This document shows positions 1-13,994 of a DNA stretch of 64,000 nucleotides, one piece after another. Under the pieces are notes generated by a model. It had not been told where the DNA came from. It saw only the letters and a list, made by a program, of their open reading frames with translations, and did not search any database. The position numbers and the translations under genes are program-made. Each line of letters begins with the position of its first letter. Position 1 is the first letter of the stretch. Origin of the DNA: Pomacea canaliculata (taxonomy: Eukaryota; Mollusca; Gastropoda; Architaenioglossa; Ampullariidae); the NCBI RefSeq assembly GCF_003073045.1, contig NC_037594.1, forward strand, positions 29,252,737 to 29,316,736. The letters run 5' to 3'.

Positions 1-2557
1 GAATCGAGCTTCATTGACAGTTTCTCGAAATACCAACGCAGACAGTTCGGGTTTCAATCACTCGTGCTCGAGCTTAAAATTATTCTCCAAGGACATCCTC
101 AGCAAACAGTCTGACCTGTTTCATCAGTGAACCACAACAGCTTTGCCACGAAAACATTTTACGACAAAGAGATAGAAATTAATTCTTTGTATACATTACT
201 TTATTCCATGCTTTAGTCACTTTTTTTGGACTGTTTGACCGAATATGAAAGATCTCACTTTATACTTATTCCCAAAATCTGGTGAAATAATTCTGACATT
301 GCAGTTTTTCCCTGGATTTTTTTAATTCCTTATTTCCCATTAATAAATATCTGCTCTCTCGTTGGCTGCGGTCTCCATTCATTTAAGAAAAACGAATTTG
401 TGGCAATTCACGCATTTCTAAAAAACAGAAATAAAACTTGGTTATACACATTGTGATAACAAGAGCTGTGTGTTCTGTTCCCATTCTACTAATTTTGAGT
501 GTAATCTATTGTCTCCCTTCTTAATTTCTAGTTTGTAGGCGAACTATGCATGTGTAAGCTTATTCTAAATTAGAATACATTGCGGTTAAATTACTGTCTA
601 AATTCAGTAGTTCAACAACTCATTGATGCAATGTGATTGTTGATGAGCAAATAGTTTACCGAACACTGAGCTAATTTACTCATTTGATTGCCGGGCTATA
701 TTTAGAAAAGCCTGTGAAAAGTTTGGGCTCAATTTCAGGGATAAAACATGCATTTTTATATATCCGTGCCACCAAATTCCCCCAGGAACCTGACTTTTCT
801 GCAAAATTTAACAGATGTGGTTTTATCTCGCAACAACTCACCCAGCTAAGGCTGAAAGGAGAATACAGAGTTGTGTGGTGACTGCCAAATATCCAGGGGG
901 AGCTAGTAATGACACTGGGGGCTGCAGGGTAATGACCGAGCTGCTCACACTCCAAGTCGTCACGCATGGTAATTGACTTTGAGTCTCGCGAGGAACAGCA
1001 AAGTTAATAGAAGCTCCCTTCGGGAATGGTCCTTCTCTCGTTCTTGTCAACCGATTTGGACACTGTAGTAAAAAAGTACTCTGTTGTAGTGGTTGTATTC
1101 CAGATGTGTGTGTGTGTGGTCTTTTTTTTTACTTTCCCGTTATTTTTCTATTTTGGTTGTAGAGGTTGTCATGGCTGAAAAATCGCTGAACTCTTTAGTG
1201 TACAGTTTGTCAGTATCTTTAGGTGAATGAATAACAAAAAAACACGGAAAAATATTTCTCTATTTATCTCTTTATTAAAAAAAGTTACATTTTATTTTAC
1301 TAAGGGATTCTCTATAGTCTTAATCCTGAGGTAAATGGCCTCTTGTTTGGAAACAGAACGCATTGCAAACAATCAATAAACTGATTCACTTACTTTTTAT
1401 AACTTGCTTTTGTGTGCGGTGGCGAGCCTGCATTTAGTGAGGGTCGTTTTTCTTCACTGCGAATGCTTGTTATGCCAGATATAATCTTGCTATTAAAGAG
1501 CTGAAACCGATAACGATTAAATAAACGATTGGAACATTGTAATTTTTCTTCAGATGTTGTATCCCTTTATATTTTCCAGCAGCCAGTGCCCCAGGGGAAG
1601 ACTTTGAAGGCGTGTCACGTGGATTGGACAGAGGTTTGCCGGCGAAACTTTGTGTTGGCTGCGGCCTGACAGATGGCAGCTGGAGTGTTACTTCTGATCC
1701 TCTGATGTCCTTCTGATGTTGCCACTGTACGCATTAGTGTCAGTTTGTCTGACCTCTGGCTCCCCACAGTGAGTTCATCTGAGTAGACGAAAGAGCGACT
1801 GGGCCCGTCACTAGCTGAGGTAATTAACCTCTTCTTCTCGCCTTGATAACAGGTTTTCTTTCCTTTCCTTTCCTTCCCTACTTCTGTTGGGGTCCAGTCG
1901 ATGGCGCAGTCTCTCAGCCATGGGGGATACACGGAGACTCGTTTACTGGCTGAGATTTTCATCTCTGCTACTAGAACCTCCCCGTGTTTTTTGTTTACTT
2001 TTCGGGGTCCTTAAAGTATCATTTGACACGGTGTGCCGTCAATAATGACTACAGCGGCTTTCAGACAATAACTTAAACTGACTGAAATGTATGCCTATCT
2101 GCATAACTGCATGATGAAACATTTCGTTTTTTTGTTCACTAATACAAAAAATTTTATTTTCAGGTTTCAGAGAAACATTGAAAGCTGTGTCACAATTTTA
2201 AAGCATTGAAGAGACTCATTTTAAACATCCTAGTTGACCTGAAGATTCTCAGCAGTGTCTAGATAACAAAAAAGCACAACAGCAAATGTCACTTTTAATC
2301 TCCAAAAAATCGGATTTGTAGAGTGTATTATGAACGAATATATCGCCCTATGGAAATACTACAACCTTTTGCAGGACAAAGTGTTTGTCCAAGAAGCATG
2401 AAGCTAAGACAGTTCCGCTGTTCTTGTGAGTTGCTTTAGGATTTTCTATCAATCCATCTAAAGACGGACTGGTTACTTGAAATGCCAGTCTCATCATGGT
2501 CCCTGTGCTGTTGTGTGAAGAAACTTCACTCGGAAGCTAGTCAGCAGGGCGTCAGGA
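1..2557. other. Gene-free upstream stretch
   Basis: I see no convincing coding exon, RNA gene or named repeat here. The stretch is AT-rich with a short TG run near 1104. It probably holds the promoter and 5' untranslated exon(s) of the receptor gene that begins at 2558, but I cannot place them. The short open frames in it, such as 1615-1962 on the minus strand, have no domain, no splice partners and no family resemblance. Confidence 0.5.
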
Positions 2558-5500
2558 ATGAAGGACCCAGACCCTTATCTTCTGGAGATGCTTGACGCTG
2601 GAGGACTGGAATCGAAGAACTTCTCCATCAACGATTTTCTGAAAGTCTATCTGGAGTACTCGCAAAACGACCACTGGTTCAGCCAGTCGAGAGAGATGTC
2701 GCTCATCTCCAGCTTCGTCGTCCTCATCGTCCTCGGAATCGTCAGCAACGGGCTCGTCTGCTTCATCATCGTCAGAAACGGCATTCGCAAGTCCAGCCGC
2801 AACCTGTACATCATGAACCTGGCAATCTCGGACATCCTCACCTGCGTATTGTGTAAACCGTTGTCCGTGGTGCGCCTGGTGCTCAAGAACTGGACGCTGG
2901 GCGAAGCCCTCTGCCGGCTGGTGCCGTCGCTGCAGACTATTTACGTCTTCGTGTCGACCCTGACGCTGGTGGCGTTGGCCGTCGACCGTTATCGAGCCAT
3001 CACCAACAACGGCAACAGCATCCGCTCGCGGCTGTCACCCTGTTACGGCCTCGCTTTCATCTGGATCGTCTCCGTTGCCATCGCCGCGCCCTTGTTCGCT
3101 GTGCACCACGTGGAGGAGGTCAAAGGTTTCAATGGCTACGTCATGTACAATCTGTGTCTGGAACAGTGGCGCTCGCCAGTCTCGCTGACCATCTACACGG
3201 TCATCGTCCTTCTTCTGCAGTACCTCTCCCCTCTCCTCGCCATCGTTACCCTTCATCTTCTCATCGGCAGCTTTCTGCGCATGCACATCACGGATGGGCC
3301 CTACCGCCTCCCGGATCTGCATCTCCGTCGAAAGCGGTGCCGACATCGAAAAAACATGATTTTGTTGACGAGCATGGCGGCGGCATTTGCTGTTGCATGG
3401 CTGCCCTTAAACCTCGTCAATACACTCGCCACCATTTACCCTGAGGTAATTAATGGGGGAGTTGAAATAGGGAGTTAGATTTTTTTGTCTAAAATATGTT
3501 TTGTCTTTATTTGAAATAGTTGTGAGAGTTATTGTTTTCCTTTGGGGTTTTTTTCTTGTTGATTTAAGCGGATCTTTTTGTAACGTAGAATTTCAACCCT
3601 AACCCTAACCCTCATTGAAACAATGACACATTAATATTGTTCTTACTGTTTCGCTCTTACTGTTCTTGCTCACAGTTATAGCGGGAAAGAGGGGTACATC
3701 TGAAGACTAAAAATGATCAGAGTAAGAAGAAAGAAAACCTAGGCAAGACGAAAAAAAGAAAATCAAAAAAATGAACAAAGTTTGCAACCGTAACGCAGAA
3801 AAAAAAAATTGAAACGTGTAGGATATCCCTCCAAGATCTTCTTCGTTTGATCATTTACTTTTGTTCTTTTATTACTTTGTCCATCTTGCCGTCTAGCTCG
3901 CTGATTGTCTTTCAGTCGAGTTATCTAGTTTGTATTTAAATATTTTTAAGGTAGGCTGAAAATGACCGTTTTCCTCAATGGATGAATATTCTAGACCTTT
4001 TTCTCCAATCGAATCCTCGAACATCCCCTGAAGGTAAACTAGGTATAAGTAGGTTCTGTAGATTCTCTCTGCAACAAGTGCACCAGCACCAGTCATGAAT
4101 TAATGGCTTTTCTGCCTTTTAAGTAAAATTTTGATAAGGATAAAGGCTGAGGAAGTATACAGCTACAGTAAATCGTAATTTTAACATCACCGTTTGTGAA
4201 TGGGTATTAGTCAAGGGATGAGTGAATGAAAATAGCTGATGGCTAGAGTATGCAGTCCAGTTAGTCACTATAACAGTATAAGCCAATGAAAACCTTAGCT
4301 ACCATCTTAGTTGCCGGTAGGTAAGTTTACAATTCGTTCCAGAAAACAGATTTACTTTGATTTGAGTACAGCCTTCTTTTTTTTCTGTCTCTATGCCAGT
4401 AGAGTTTGGTCACCTCATGTGTCACCTCATGTGTCATGCTAAAGGCTTCATGAAGGCCACAATGAATCTCTCGGACTCCCTGTTGCAGAGACACATAAAT
4501 CCCTCTCGTTCTCTGTTTAACATATCTAGGTCGGAAAGTCATCCACGCGCAAACACCAAAGCCCCTCCACTTCCGATTCCCCGTAGGGACTGCGTGACAA
4601 AAGTCACGTGAGTCACGTTAGCGACAGTACTTCTCTCTCTCTTTGTGCCAAAGAGTTATGGCTCACCCTGGGGAGCATGCGCAGCCAGCTACGGAAGCTG
4701 CTTCCCTGGAGCTGTCTGTCAGCTAGGGGAACTTCCGGTCTCCCCCTGTCACCCAGACAGCTTTTCTCAGCTCGCTGTCATAAAAGAAACAGCGTTAGCG
4801 TGAGACTGTCCATTGTGTTTCAGGAAAAAAATTGATAACATATTAGAACCGATTTATTTTCAGGTGAAACGGCATCATGTCAGCTCTTTAGCCGCAGCAT
4901 TTGACATTTTTCTGACAAAAAAGAGGATAGTGTCCAATTATGCCCATAAAATGATGGGATTTCGTGGACGAATGCGGAATTGACTTTTTGAGGTTATAAG
5001 CGGCATTCGTGCACTGATTCCTATAAAGTCGCATTTTATGTTCACAGTATTTCACAGTTTCGCTTATATTTCCTGTTTACTTATAAATTATTTGGAAGGG
5101 ACCTGCTATTTTAAATAATCGAAAGCATCTACCATTGTACATTCCGTTTAAAGCACATATTTTCTTTGAATCACAATTGTCGCCTTTATCAGTCATATAT
5201 TTTAGGTTAAGAGCTACTTTCACCAAATGTTTAGTATTTGCTTGCATTAATAAAGTAGTAATTTCTGTAATGTTTATGATAGTTTCTAGGCTGGTAGTTC
5301 TGGTTAATACATTCAAAGCACGAAGGATATATATATATTTCTCTGTGTGATCATATATATCTGTTCATGTTTGATTTGTGCATATTCACAGAAAGGCTAA
5401 AAGCAATATATCTGTGTGTATTGTTGCAGGTTTTTCAAGGCATTGATTTTCCTTTCATCCACGCCCTGTGCATTCTTGTGTCCTTCACCTCAGTCTGTAT

Positions 5501-5714
5501 CAACCCTGTCATCTACGGGCTGCTGAACACAAATTTCAAGAGGGATTTGCGGGGAATATGTAAGCCACCGGAGCCGAGGTGCAGTCCTACCTACTGTCGA
5601 TGTTTGAGAGGCAACAGCAGGACCTTAGAGCAGTGTGGTCTCATCTCGGGACTCCCTCAAGAACTTTCCAACTCTACGAACAATAAGTTTCGGGATGTGA
5701 TTACTTCGGTGTAG
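2558..5714 (+). CDS. Class A neuropeptide GPCR (NPY/NPF-receptor-like), two exons
   Basis: A seven-transmembrane rhodopsin-type receptor of about 390 residues, expected at the plasma membrane and coupled to G proteins. Exon 1 is 2558-3445 and exon 2 is 5430-5714; the donor after 3445 (GAG|gtaatt) and the acceptor before 5430 (ttgcag) join in phase 0. Exon 1 encodes TM1 to TM6: TM2 has NLAISDILTC, TM3 starts with the conserved Cys and ends in DRYRAI, extracellular loop 2 has the partner Cys (NLCLEQW), and TM6 has FAVAWLPLNLVN. Exon 2 encodes TM7 with NPVIYGLLN, helix 8 (NTNFKRDLRG) and a Cys-rich tail. The ATG at 2558 gives an extracellular N-terminus of about 45 residues. TM2, TM3 and TM7 read most like invertebrate NPY/NPF or prolactin-releasing-peptide receptors. 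The GPCR class is certain; the ligand is an inference. Confidence 0.85.
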
Positions 5715-8646
5715 ACTGGAAGCTGTGGAGAGAGGTGTTGATGAGATCAGAAAAGAACAGCAAGGAACTCTTTTGTTCAGAAAGGAAACAACTTGGTGCT
5801 TTGTTGACAACAGGTCAACGAACATGTTTCCGTTGGAACTGTCGGTGGCTGGAGTTTGACCAAGACATGCAGCTTTCTCTTTCTCTCTACATTGTTTTTG
5901 TTATGGTATAATTTATTTGTTAATCCCTCGGTTGTGACTTGGGCGAGGTTGAATGAGATGTACCATGCTTTCATGATCTTTAACGATTACCACGTGTTTG
6001 CTCAAATTTATGTGATATTACCCAGTGGTAATAAATCTTGAATCCAATGAAAACAGATGATAATGAAGGAATGATAATATTTACAAGCACATACCTCCAC
6101 ATACAGCTTCAAAATGGAATATAATACTTTGTTTCTGCATTTATCTGAAAATTAGAATAGAATTATCGAATTACGGTCTATAAATATATGCTTGTACTCA
6201 GGGACACTACTCGTTTAATAAATTGTTGATATATTCCTTCGAGGCAGCTGACATTTTGGAAGCTTCATTGAAATATAAGAGAAAGAAAAGCAGCTTTGAT
6301 GACAGACACAAGTTATGTTGATTAGTATGTTGAGAAGAAGCTGTCCTGGTTTCTATGCCTCAGTATTTTTCCATCCGTGCTTGGAGGATGAGTTAGAAGT
6401 TCAGCTGAATGGTAATTAAAGGTTTGCCAGGGAACAAAATTTTGGAAAAATATACACTCCTGCAGATCCCCAGCAAAGCAAGTATATGGAGTGGAGTTTT
6501 CATGTCACGTGATTCAGTCTTCCACCAGTTTTTTGAAGATTTTTCACGAATATAATCCACTTTATCTCAGTTTCTGCGTGCCATCGTTCAGTTTTCAGTT
6601 TCGATATCGACAAAATGATGTCTGACACGCTCCTACCGCTGTTGGGCAACTTTTGGGTTCTAAACATGTGACAAAAATTTAATATTAAAAATATTGCTTA
6701 AATCTTTCCCTCCTGCTCTTATTTCTCCTATTGTTATGAAGATTGTCCCGTTACAGATCATGTATGCTTTAAAGGTGCATCTAGGGTAGGTGCAGTGTAA
6801 TCAGAGGTCCCTAGGCACTTAATTAAGGTTTTAGAAAAACCTATCAACATCGTATGATCCCTAAAATCCTGATTACGATGCGAGTTTTCTTGTTCCACGA
6901 ATTACATTCCTTAATCATCTCTCCTTGAAGTCATTCCTAAAAGGCATGAGTCCAGAAACAGCATGGGGTTAATCCGAGGAAAAGAATTTATTTTCAATTT
7001 ATTGCTTTGTTTCAGGTGCTTTTCGCTGGCCTGCTGCAAGCCCACTAAGTAATTAAGCTTTTAAAACAGTTTTCTACTTTCTTTATGATACAATCATCTT
7101 TATGATACAACTCTGGCTTCGTTTGAATAGTTGCGACAGACAAAATCCGGAAAATACTTTTAATAAAATGCTATCTGAATAGGTTTTAGGAGGATGTTTC
7201 CCATATTCTACTTTCTTCGGACACTTAATATTTTCTATGAAATTTGCATTAACGATAAGAATTTTGAATGGCGTTGCTTCCTTTTACAGAAAATAGTGAT
7301 TATTTTGCATTTGTATGTATCCATACATATCTTCATCTGGCAGCGCATTCATCTATTTATCCATCCCTCATACAATAGAGACATTGTCTCTTTCTCCGCA
7401 AACAGTTTTTTTTTTTATTATTTTCCTCCGTTCTAGTTTGTATAGACTGCGACTGAATGCTTCTATTGCCGAGTCGCATTTTTTAAGTTCATATTTTTAT
7501 GTAAATGGCACGCAGAATATGTCTTCGCTAACTTCAGAGAGATAAAATAAAATGGCTAATATTTCAAAGATCTCAGTTTTGAGCTGATGTTGTTAGATAC
7601 CTATGTAATTCAATGTACATGCCTTCTTTGTTATAAGTGACTTGTAACTAAATAAATTTACAATTTACAAACTATTTACCTTCGTGGTCTACGTTTCTTA
7701 AAGGAGTACGTTGAAAATCTTTCTCTTAATGATTGTCTTGCTTGATTACTGTCATTCATCTCTTCTCTCTGTCTCGCTCGCTGTCTCTGCCTCTCTCTCT
7801 TTTGCACGGTCTTTCTCATGCTTGTGGGTGTCCTTGTGCAAGCGAGGGATTGCCTGTATTCGAGTTATTTCAGTATCATTGGACAGAACTGCTTCTGCTT
7901 TTTTTTTAAACAGCAAAGCAGAGCAAAAGCAGGTTTACCGAACTCTGTTGTTAAGAATGGTTATTATTGAAACATTCTTGCTGGTAAGCACAAAATACCT
8001 GATCTGGGGAACCGAAAATAAACGGTTCCTCTCGGGTCGTGCCTTAGGGCCGTTCTTAACCCCTCAAAGTGCCTCACCATCAAACCTCCAAAGCCCTTCA
8101 AAGCTCCATTAAATTATTCAATCTATTGGCAAACTAGCTTGAAATTAGTTCAAAATGTGAATCAAAATTCCAAAGTCCCTAACTTTAGCACAAAAACCAT
8201 TGGCATCCTGTGACCAGTGTGTGAGTGTGTGCGCGCGAGTGTTGGAGAGATTATTTTATTTCAGTGATGGTGAATCAATGTGTTAGTCGCACTTAATGCC
8301 TATTAACAGTTTGAGTGCATCATCCTTATGTAAGGAACACGCCATAAGTGAGGAAGGTGATGTCCAAATAAACAGTAGTAACAGTATACACACTATTTCG
8401 AACATTCGATATTTACCAGGTGAAAAAGCGTCTTGAACGCAAAAGAAAACAACTCGTTATCTTACTGGGACATTGGAAGCAACTTGTTCCTTGCAAAGCC
8501 GAACATTTTCAGGTCTGGGCACAGCAACAACTTGAATGTTGTCCATTATAATTATCACTAGCACGTGGACTGTATTTTTGTATGTTTTATTTTTTTTCTT
8601 TGTGTTTTTGTTTTGACATTCTGAAGCTTCACGTTTGTTAGTATTT
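5715..8646. other. Intergenic DNA after the GPCR
   Basis: It holds the probable 3' UTR of the receptor and AT-rich DNA with short CT-rich and TG-rich runs (about 7757-7815 and 8218-8240). I see no gene. The 133-residue open frame at 7711-8112 is low-complexity (Ser/Leu from a CT-rich run) and is not supported. Confidence 0.5.
6030..6035 (+). other. Candidate poly(A) signal of the GPCR gene
   Basis: AATAAA lies about 315 bases after the receptor stop codon and is the first such hexamer on the plus strand there. It is a plausible 3' end for the receptor transcript. No transcript evidence is available. Confidence 0.4.
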
Positions 8647-8990
8647 CCCAGATAGCATGCAAACGTTTTAAAAACGTTTTAAAAACGTTTTAAAATGTTT
8701 ACATAAAACATTTTAAAAAGGTTTGCAGAAAACGTTTTAAAAATGTTTATCATGCACATCAAAGTAATGTTTTAAAAACGTTTTCTGCAAACATTGTAAA
8801 ACATTTTAAAAAATATTTTTAAAACGTTTTATAAACATTTTTCTGTAAAACATTTTAAAACATTTAATAAATATTCATATGTAAATGTTTTAAAAACGTT
8901 TTTAAAATGTTTTTTAAACCTAATTTAAATGTTTCGAAGGACACGTTTTTCAACGTTTTAAAATGTTTTTGAAACCTAATGTAAATGTTT
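8647..8990 (+). repeat. Left terminal repeat array of the TIR element
   Basis: Starts with CCCAGATAGCATGC and continues as degenerate short units built around AAACGTTTT and AAAATGTTT, many of them self-complementary (AACGTT core). A longer unit ending in GAAACCTAATGTAAATGTTTC occurs twice near 8905-8990. These look like multiple protein-binding sites as in sub-terminal transposon arrays. The inner limit is approximate. Confidence 0.7.
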
Positions 8991-9969
8991 CACAGTTCAC
9001 ACATACTTTTCACAGTTTCACTTCAAACATGGCATAAATGACGTACAGAGAAGATTTTCATTTGTTGTAATTAAAACATATTTCGTGTCATTGTGGATCC
9101 ATCCAGGAGACAAATTTACATTATACAATAGCAAGTACAAAATGGTGACCATTTGTGACAAAAATGAATAAATGATACTCAAAAAAGAGAACAAGAATAT
9201 GAATTAATTAAACACTGACAAATCAATGCATAGGATTTTTTCTTAAATTAATACTTTTAAATATTTCAATTTCAAATACTTAAAGGGGAGGTGGTGCGGC
9301 ACTGTGCTCCGTGCAGAGTGCCAAGGAATAATTAAACTTATATAATTAAACTAAACTTATAAACCTTTAGATTTACAAAAAAACAGTGAATTGTAAATAG
9401 AATTGGATGATGTACAAAATACACCAAAAAGTACAGTTACCCTGTTGTAGATAACAACATGCACATTATCATCTCTACCCTTCTACAAGGGACATATCAT
9501 TCCAATTAATTAATAATATGAGAATTTCCATACCCTAAAATAAGGCTGAACAATTAAAAGTTCATGTATGTCTGGTAAAGCGGCTTTATGAAAAATGCAC
9601 TTAGAACACTATCAGATCCACATGCCTTCATTTTAACATACTAAAACCTTCTTATATGTAATTATTAGATATCTCAAATATGAGACATTGTTGCTAAATA
9701 TCAGCAAGCGTCCCAATTAGGGTCAAGAGTGGCTTGGTGATAAGCCTGATGTTCCTTATGCAGCAAAGTTAGGCATACATGCCAGTGTAGAGGAGTAAAA
9801 GGAGGCAAAAGCACAGAAGTGTTATATGTGGGAGACAGCTCTTGAGCGTGGGGGAGAGCCAGTGACAAAGGACTGTCAGGACTGCCTGCTGTTGCCGTTG
9901 GAAGCAAATGGCTATGTGACCAGTACTGGCATTCGGCAGCTGTAGGTGGCATTGCAGTCATCGTAGACA

Positions 9970-12639
9970 TTACGTGTATATCTCTAGACTTCTCTGTCGC
10001 TGGGAGAGGAGTCGTCGCTCTCTGATGCGGATGGCAGCTCGGGTGGGAAGGATGACGGACAGGTGGAACAGCACTGTCTGCTGAAGCATTGGTCTCCACT
10101 CTGTGATGGCTCCTGCACTAACTTTATCCGAAGCCTCCATACACCCACGGTTCTTCCGTACAGCTTCTGCAGATAGCAAAAATGGGATTTGTAGATTAAA
10201 GAAGCGCTACAGGTTTATAGATTAAAGATGGACTAAAGAAGTCTCACACTATACATATTGTTTCAGTTTTATGGTGCTTATGCTTGTTCCCCATGTCTTT
10301 CCGTTTTTAAGCTAGTTTCACCCATAGAAGCACAATTAATACTGACAAGAACTACAAATAATTTTAAACTGTAGAGCTAGCAATGAAAAATGTCAATTCA
10401 TGTTATAGAAAAATAAGCATTTAGATCTGCTCTTCTCTTTTTTGTCAAAGTATGTGTAGACAATATATCATATATCTACACCTTTAATAATAATATACAC
10501 TAACATTTATACATCATCACTTACTGTAGATCATGGCCTGCACCTTCAGTCCCTTGAAAAGCACACATCTCTCCCTTTTTGTCCCTTCCAGTTATAGTTC
10601 GAGCAACCTTGTCGGTCAGGAGTCGCCGCATGATTCTTTTCGCACAATCCTTTGCATTCGTTCTACCCACACAGGAGAGGCTTTTGACTTGCAAATCATT
10701 AGAACACAAGAAACATATCTGTCAAAAGTAGGTCACACATCATAAACAAGAAAGGGTGTAGTGAAAATATACATGGCTTTAATTATTTACAATTCAAGGG
10801 CCATACAAAAATTATAAACTGAAAACTTTCACAAAAAGCTGACATTTAATGTTTCCTTCCCCAATAACCATAAAGTTTATGAGGCTGAAACCCTTTGAAA
10901 CTGGATTTAAAATTTGACTTATTGTGTTCCACACTATATATGTATGATAGATTGACAAGAACTGATCATTCTCAAATGAATTCCCTATAAAAACATAAGT
11001 TTTTCAAAAATGTCAAGCTATGCTTTAAAATTCCCCTAAATTATTACAGATTATCATTTCAATCATGGCTTTAACAATGACATCTGCTTTACGTACGAGT
11101 AATTCATGAAAGGAATCATCATCAAGGCGTCCGTCCAGTTCCAACAGCTCTTGCTGTGTTCTAATTGGAAGGATCAAATCTTCTGGCAACATTCAGGCAT
11201 CCTTTGCTGGAGCAGGCTGGTCTTTGCTTATCAGTGACGGAATCACCATATCTTTACTTCCTGTAGCATCAATTTCAATTCTTTGTCTTGTTTCAGAATG
11301 AGCCAGGCAAATGCTGCAACAGTATGAACATAGCACTGTGAGCAAAAGTGGACAATTAACTTTTATAGGTAAATGAAGCCAATCAACAGTGATTTGGGAG
11401 GCAGTAAGAAACTTGTATAACCAACACTATGTTCAACTTGAGATTGTGAAGGGAATTCACAACTAAATTAAATAGGCAAAACAAAAAGCAAGAAAAGTAA
11501 CCCATAATATAAAATTGTCTGAATTACCTTCATTAGACACTCTCTGGGTACCGCCTTTTACTGCTGCAGTTGTGAGGTCTGTCCCCTCTTGTACTCCTTG
11601 CTGCGTCACTACGTTGGTCACTGGGGTGCTCACGTCGTGGGGGCAATATTCTGGTGGTTAGTGCATTTACCTGTGGGCATAACGCTTGTTTTCCACTTGT
11701 GGTTGCAATGAGTCTGGCAATGGTCCTGCTGGCACTGCTGGATGCACTGATTTCCATCTAAAGTCGTCTTCTTCCTCCTCGTCTGGGCTCTCTAGCCCTA
11801 ACCTAATTAACAAGCATACCTATTAATAAGTGTGCAGTGAAATGACAATTATGAAAATTTAAGAATTTCTGGAGTAAAAGATTTAAGAAATAAATAATAA
11901 ATAATTCCTAGGCTATACCTATCATAATATCAATATTACCCTCATAAAAATTGAAATGAACTACTGAAATCTGTACTGATCTTGTAAGTTGTTCTCCAAC
12001 CTAGGGATTCCCTAATCCCTGTCATTCTATAACTCAAACAAGACACAATGTGACTACTTGTTTCTCTTCCTCTTCCGATCTTTTCAACCTTTAGTGCTGT
12101 CATCATCTGTTGTATCCAAGTTTGATGTATACTGGCTGTTATCCACTTTTCGTCTGGCAACCAAATGCTCATCTGAAAGGGTTATTATTTTGTGAAGTTA
12201 TAACATACATCGAGAATAATGGCATGCAATGCTTTACCACACAATATGAATTTCACATGACAAAATCAGTTAACTGTCTGTTCGCTGAGATGTTAATGAT
12301 CATGTGGCTGTATGTTCCAGTCTGTAACCACAATAAACCCTAAGCAAGGTCTGCGTGGACTAAAGACACTAACACTACCTTAAAACCTTTTACAAAATAA
12401 ATATGAACAAACTTTATCAAGAGACTGACCACAAAAATATTAACCAGGCTGATGAAGTCATCAAACATCTAATCTCTATAATAAACATATATATGACAAT
12501 GAGTAAAAAGTATAAAAGTACCCTTTGAACCCAAAATGCAAACAGCTTGAAGAGTCCAGGTATGTCTATCTGGCAGAGCTCCCTCCTGAAGGTGTTTTGT
12601 CAGCTCACTTGGTGGCCAGTATGCTAACCGTTTCGCGTG
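9970..12639 (-). pseudogene. DUF4806-domain gene inside the TIR element, decayed
   Basis: Six exons can be chained on the minus strand with compatible phases: 12522-12639, 12089-12172, 11671-11797, 11048-11313, 10525-10687 and 9970-10166. The first shown has the N-terminal YWPP...W pattern typical of these proteins. The 11048-11313 exon carries LILPIRTQQELLELDGRL, and the next has RIMRRLLTDKVA followed in shifted frames by YNWKGQKG and FKGLKVQAMIY. The last has KAVRKNRGCMEASD and ITEW, matching the end of DUF4806. Damage is visible: an in-frame TGA just before LPEDLILP, and two single-base losses in the 10525-10687 exon. A further 5' exon is expected; an open stretch near 13245-13490 is a weak candidate. 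DUF4806 has no established molecular role. The domain call is from recalled family patterns. Confidence 0.65.
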
Positions 12640-13994
12640 CTGAAAAATAAACATCCTCTATGAACTCTTACCAGGGAGGCTAACTGTGTGTCTTTATGGG
12701 AGTGTTGGACGTTTGACTTCATCTGTCATATTTCCATCAGAGATTATGACTGCATATATTTTATACACTGTTATACTCAAGGAACTATGGTAAATTCAGG
12801 AAGGATAGCATGAATATTGTTCAGCTGAGATATGATTGTATTGACTGCAGTTTGCTTCTGTGGCATGCAATGTTATAATGTAACGTTATTTAATGTTATT
12901 AAAAACTCTATCATCCGTAAGAACATGTAACACAAATTTACACCATAATGAAATGATTACAATACCAGTGGTACCATTTCAGCCATAGATAACGGTTTAG
13001 CAATGAATTCAAGCAAGCAGTTATTACAGGATGCTTTTTGTCGCAACAAGGCAAGAAGTACTGAAAGTGAACTGTTGGAAATTAAATGTTGCGACCCAAT
13101 ATGCAACTGTGTGGCCAAATCTGTATCTGTTTCACTGTCGCTCTCTGAAGATATCCTGAATCAAACCGATCATCAATATAATCTTCAAATTCACTAAAAT
13201 TATATTTCACAACATCATCATCATTATTTTCATCCAAATTGTATTTAGTCGGTAAATATTGCTGGCGTGATGTTATCGCTGAGAGTTCTGGTGTCTGCTG
13301 GTTCGAAACTGTTATTAATTTGACTCTGTAGATCTAAAACTGTGAGCACTTCTCTACGGGACAGTGAATCGTGAATGTTTGTATCAGTGTGTATTGAATA
13401 CAGCTGACTTTCTTCTTTCAGTTCTGCCAACGCTGCTTCTACAAGTTTTATTAACTTTTTTTCGTCCAGTAGGACGACATGATGTGAACTATCAGTTGCC
13501 TTAACGTATTAGAATATTAGATTATGTACGAGCGCTCAATTCAGAAAGTAAACTTTGACACATCACACCCAATAAGCATACATTAAATGTGTGTTGTACT
13601 AGAACACGGTATATAGCGTTTTATAATAAAGAACCTGCAGTACGTGTGTGGTAAACAAAGAGAAAAGATTACAACCTTGGTTTTCAAACATACAGTACAT
13701 CAGCAAAGAAAATGTCGCGCCGCGTGGAATCATGGGAGTACGTGCATCCACAAGAAGAATAGCGAATATTTAGTTACGTAGCATTGATGTTTTAAAAACT
13801 GCAATGATTTTAAACTATCAAACCTAATCATAAGACAAATAAAACAAAGTCTTTAAAAAAGCTTTTTTGTAAGGATTTTCAGTATCTACACCGTGGACTG
13901 GCTCTAAAATTCCGTAGGAAAAGTGAATGCCCGCAAATCAAATAGTGACGTCTTATAAAAAATTACGTCATGACGCAAAGCCATAAAGGTTAAC

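Noticed and set aside
3595-3614. Telomere-like CCCTAA repeats, also one at 17578
   Set aside because: Only about three units at 3595 and two at 17578; too short to suggest a telomere or a fusion point.
7711-8112. 133-residue plus-strand open frame
   Set aside because: Low-complexity Ser/Leu content from a CT-rich run; no family match.
8647-8990. CRISPR-like or satellite array of short repeats
   Set aside because: The units have no unique spacers and are confined to the two ends of one TIR element.
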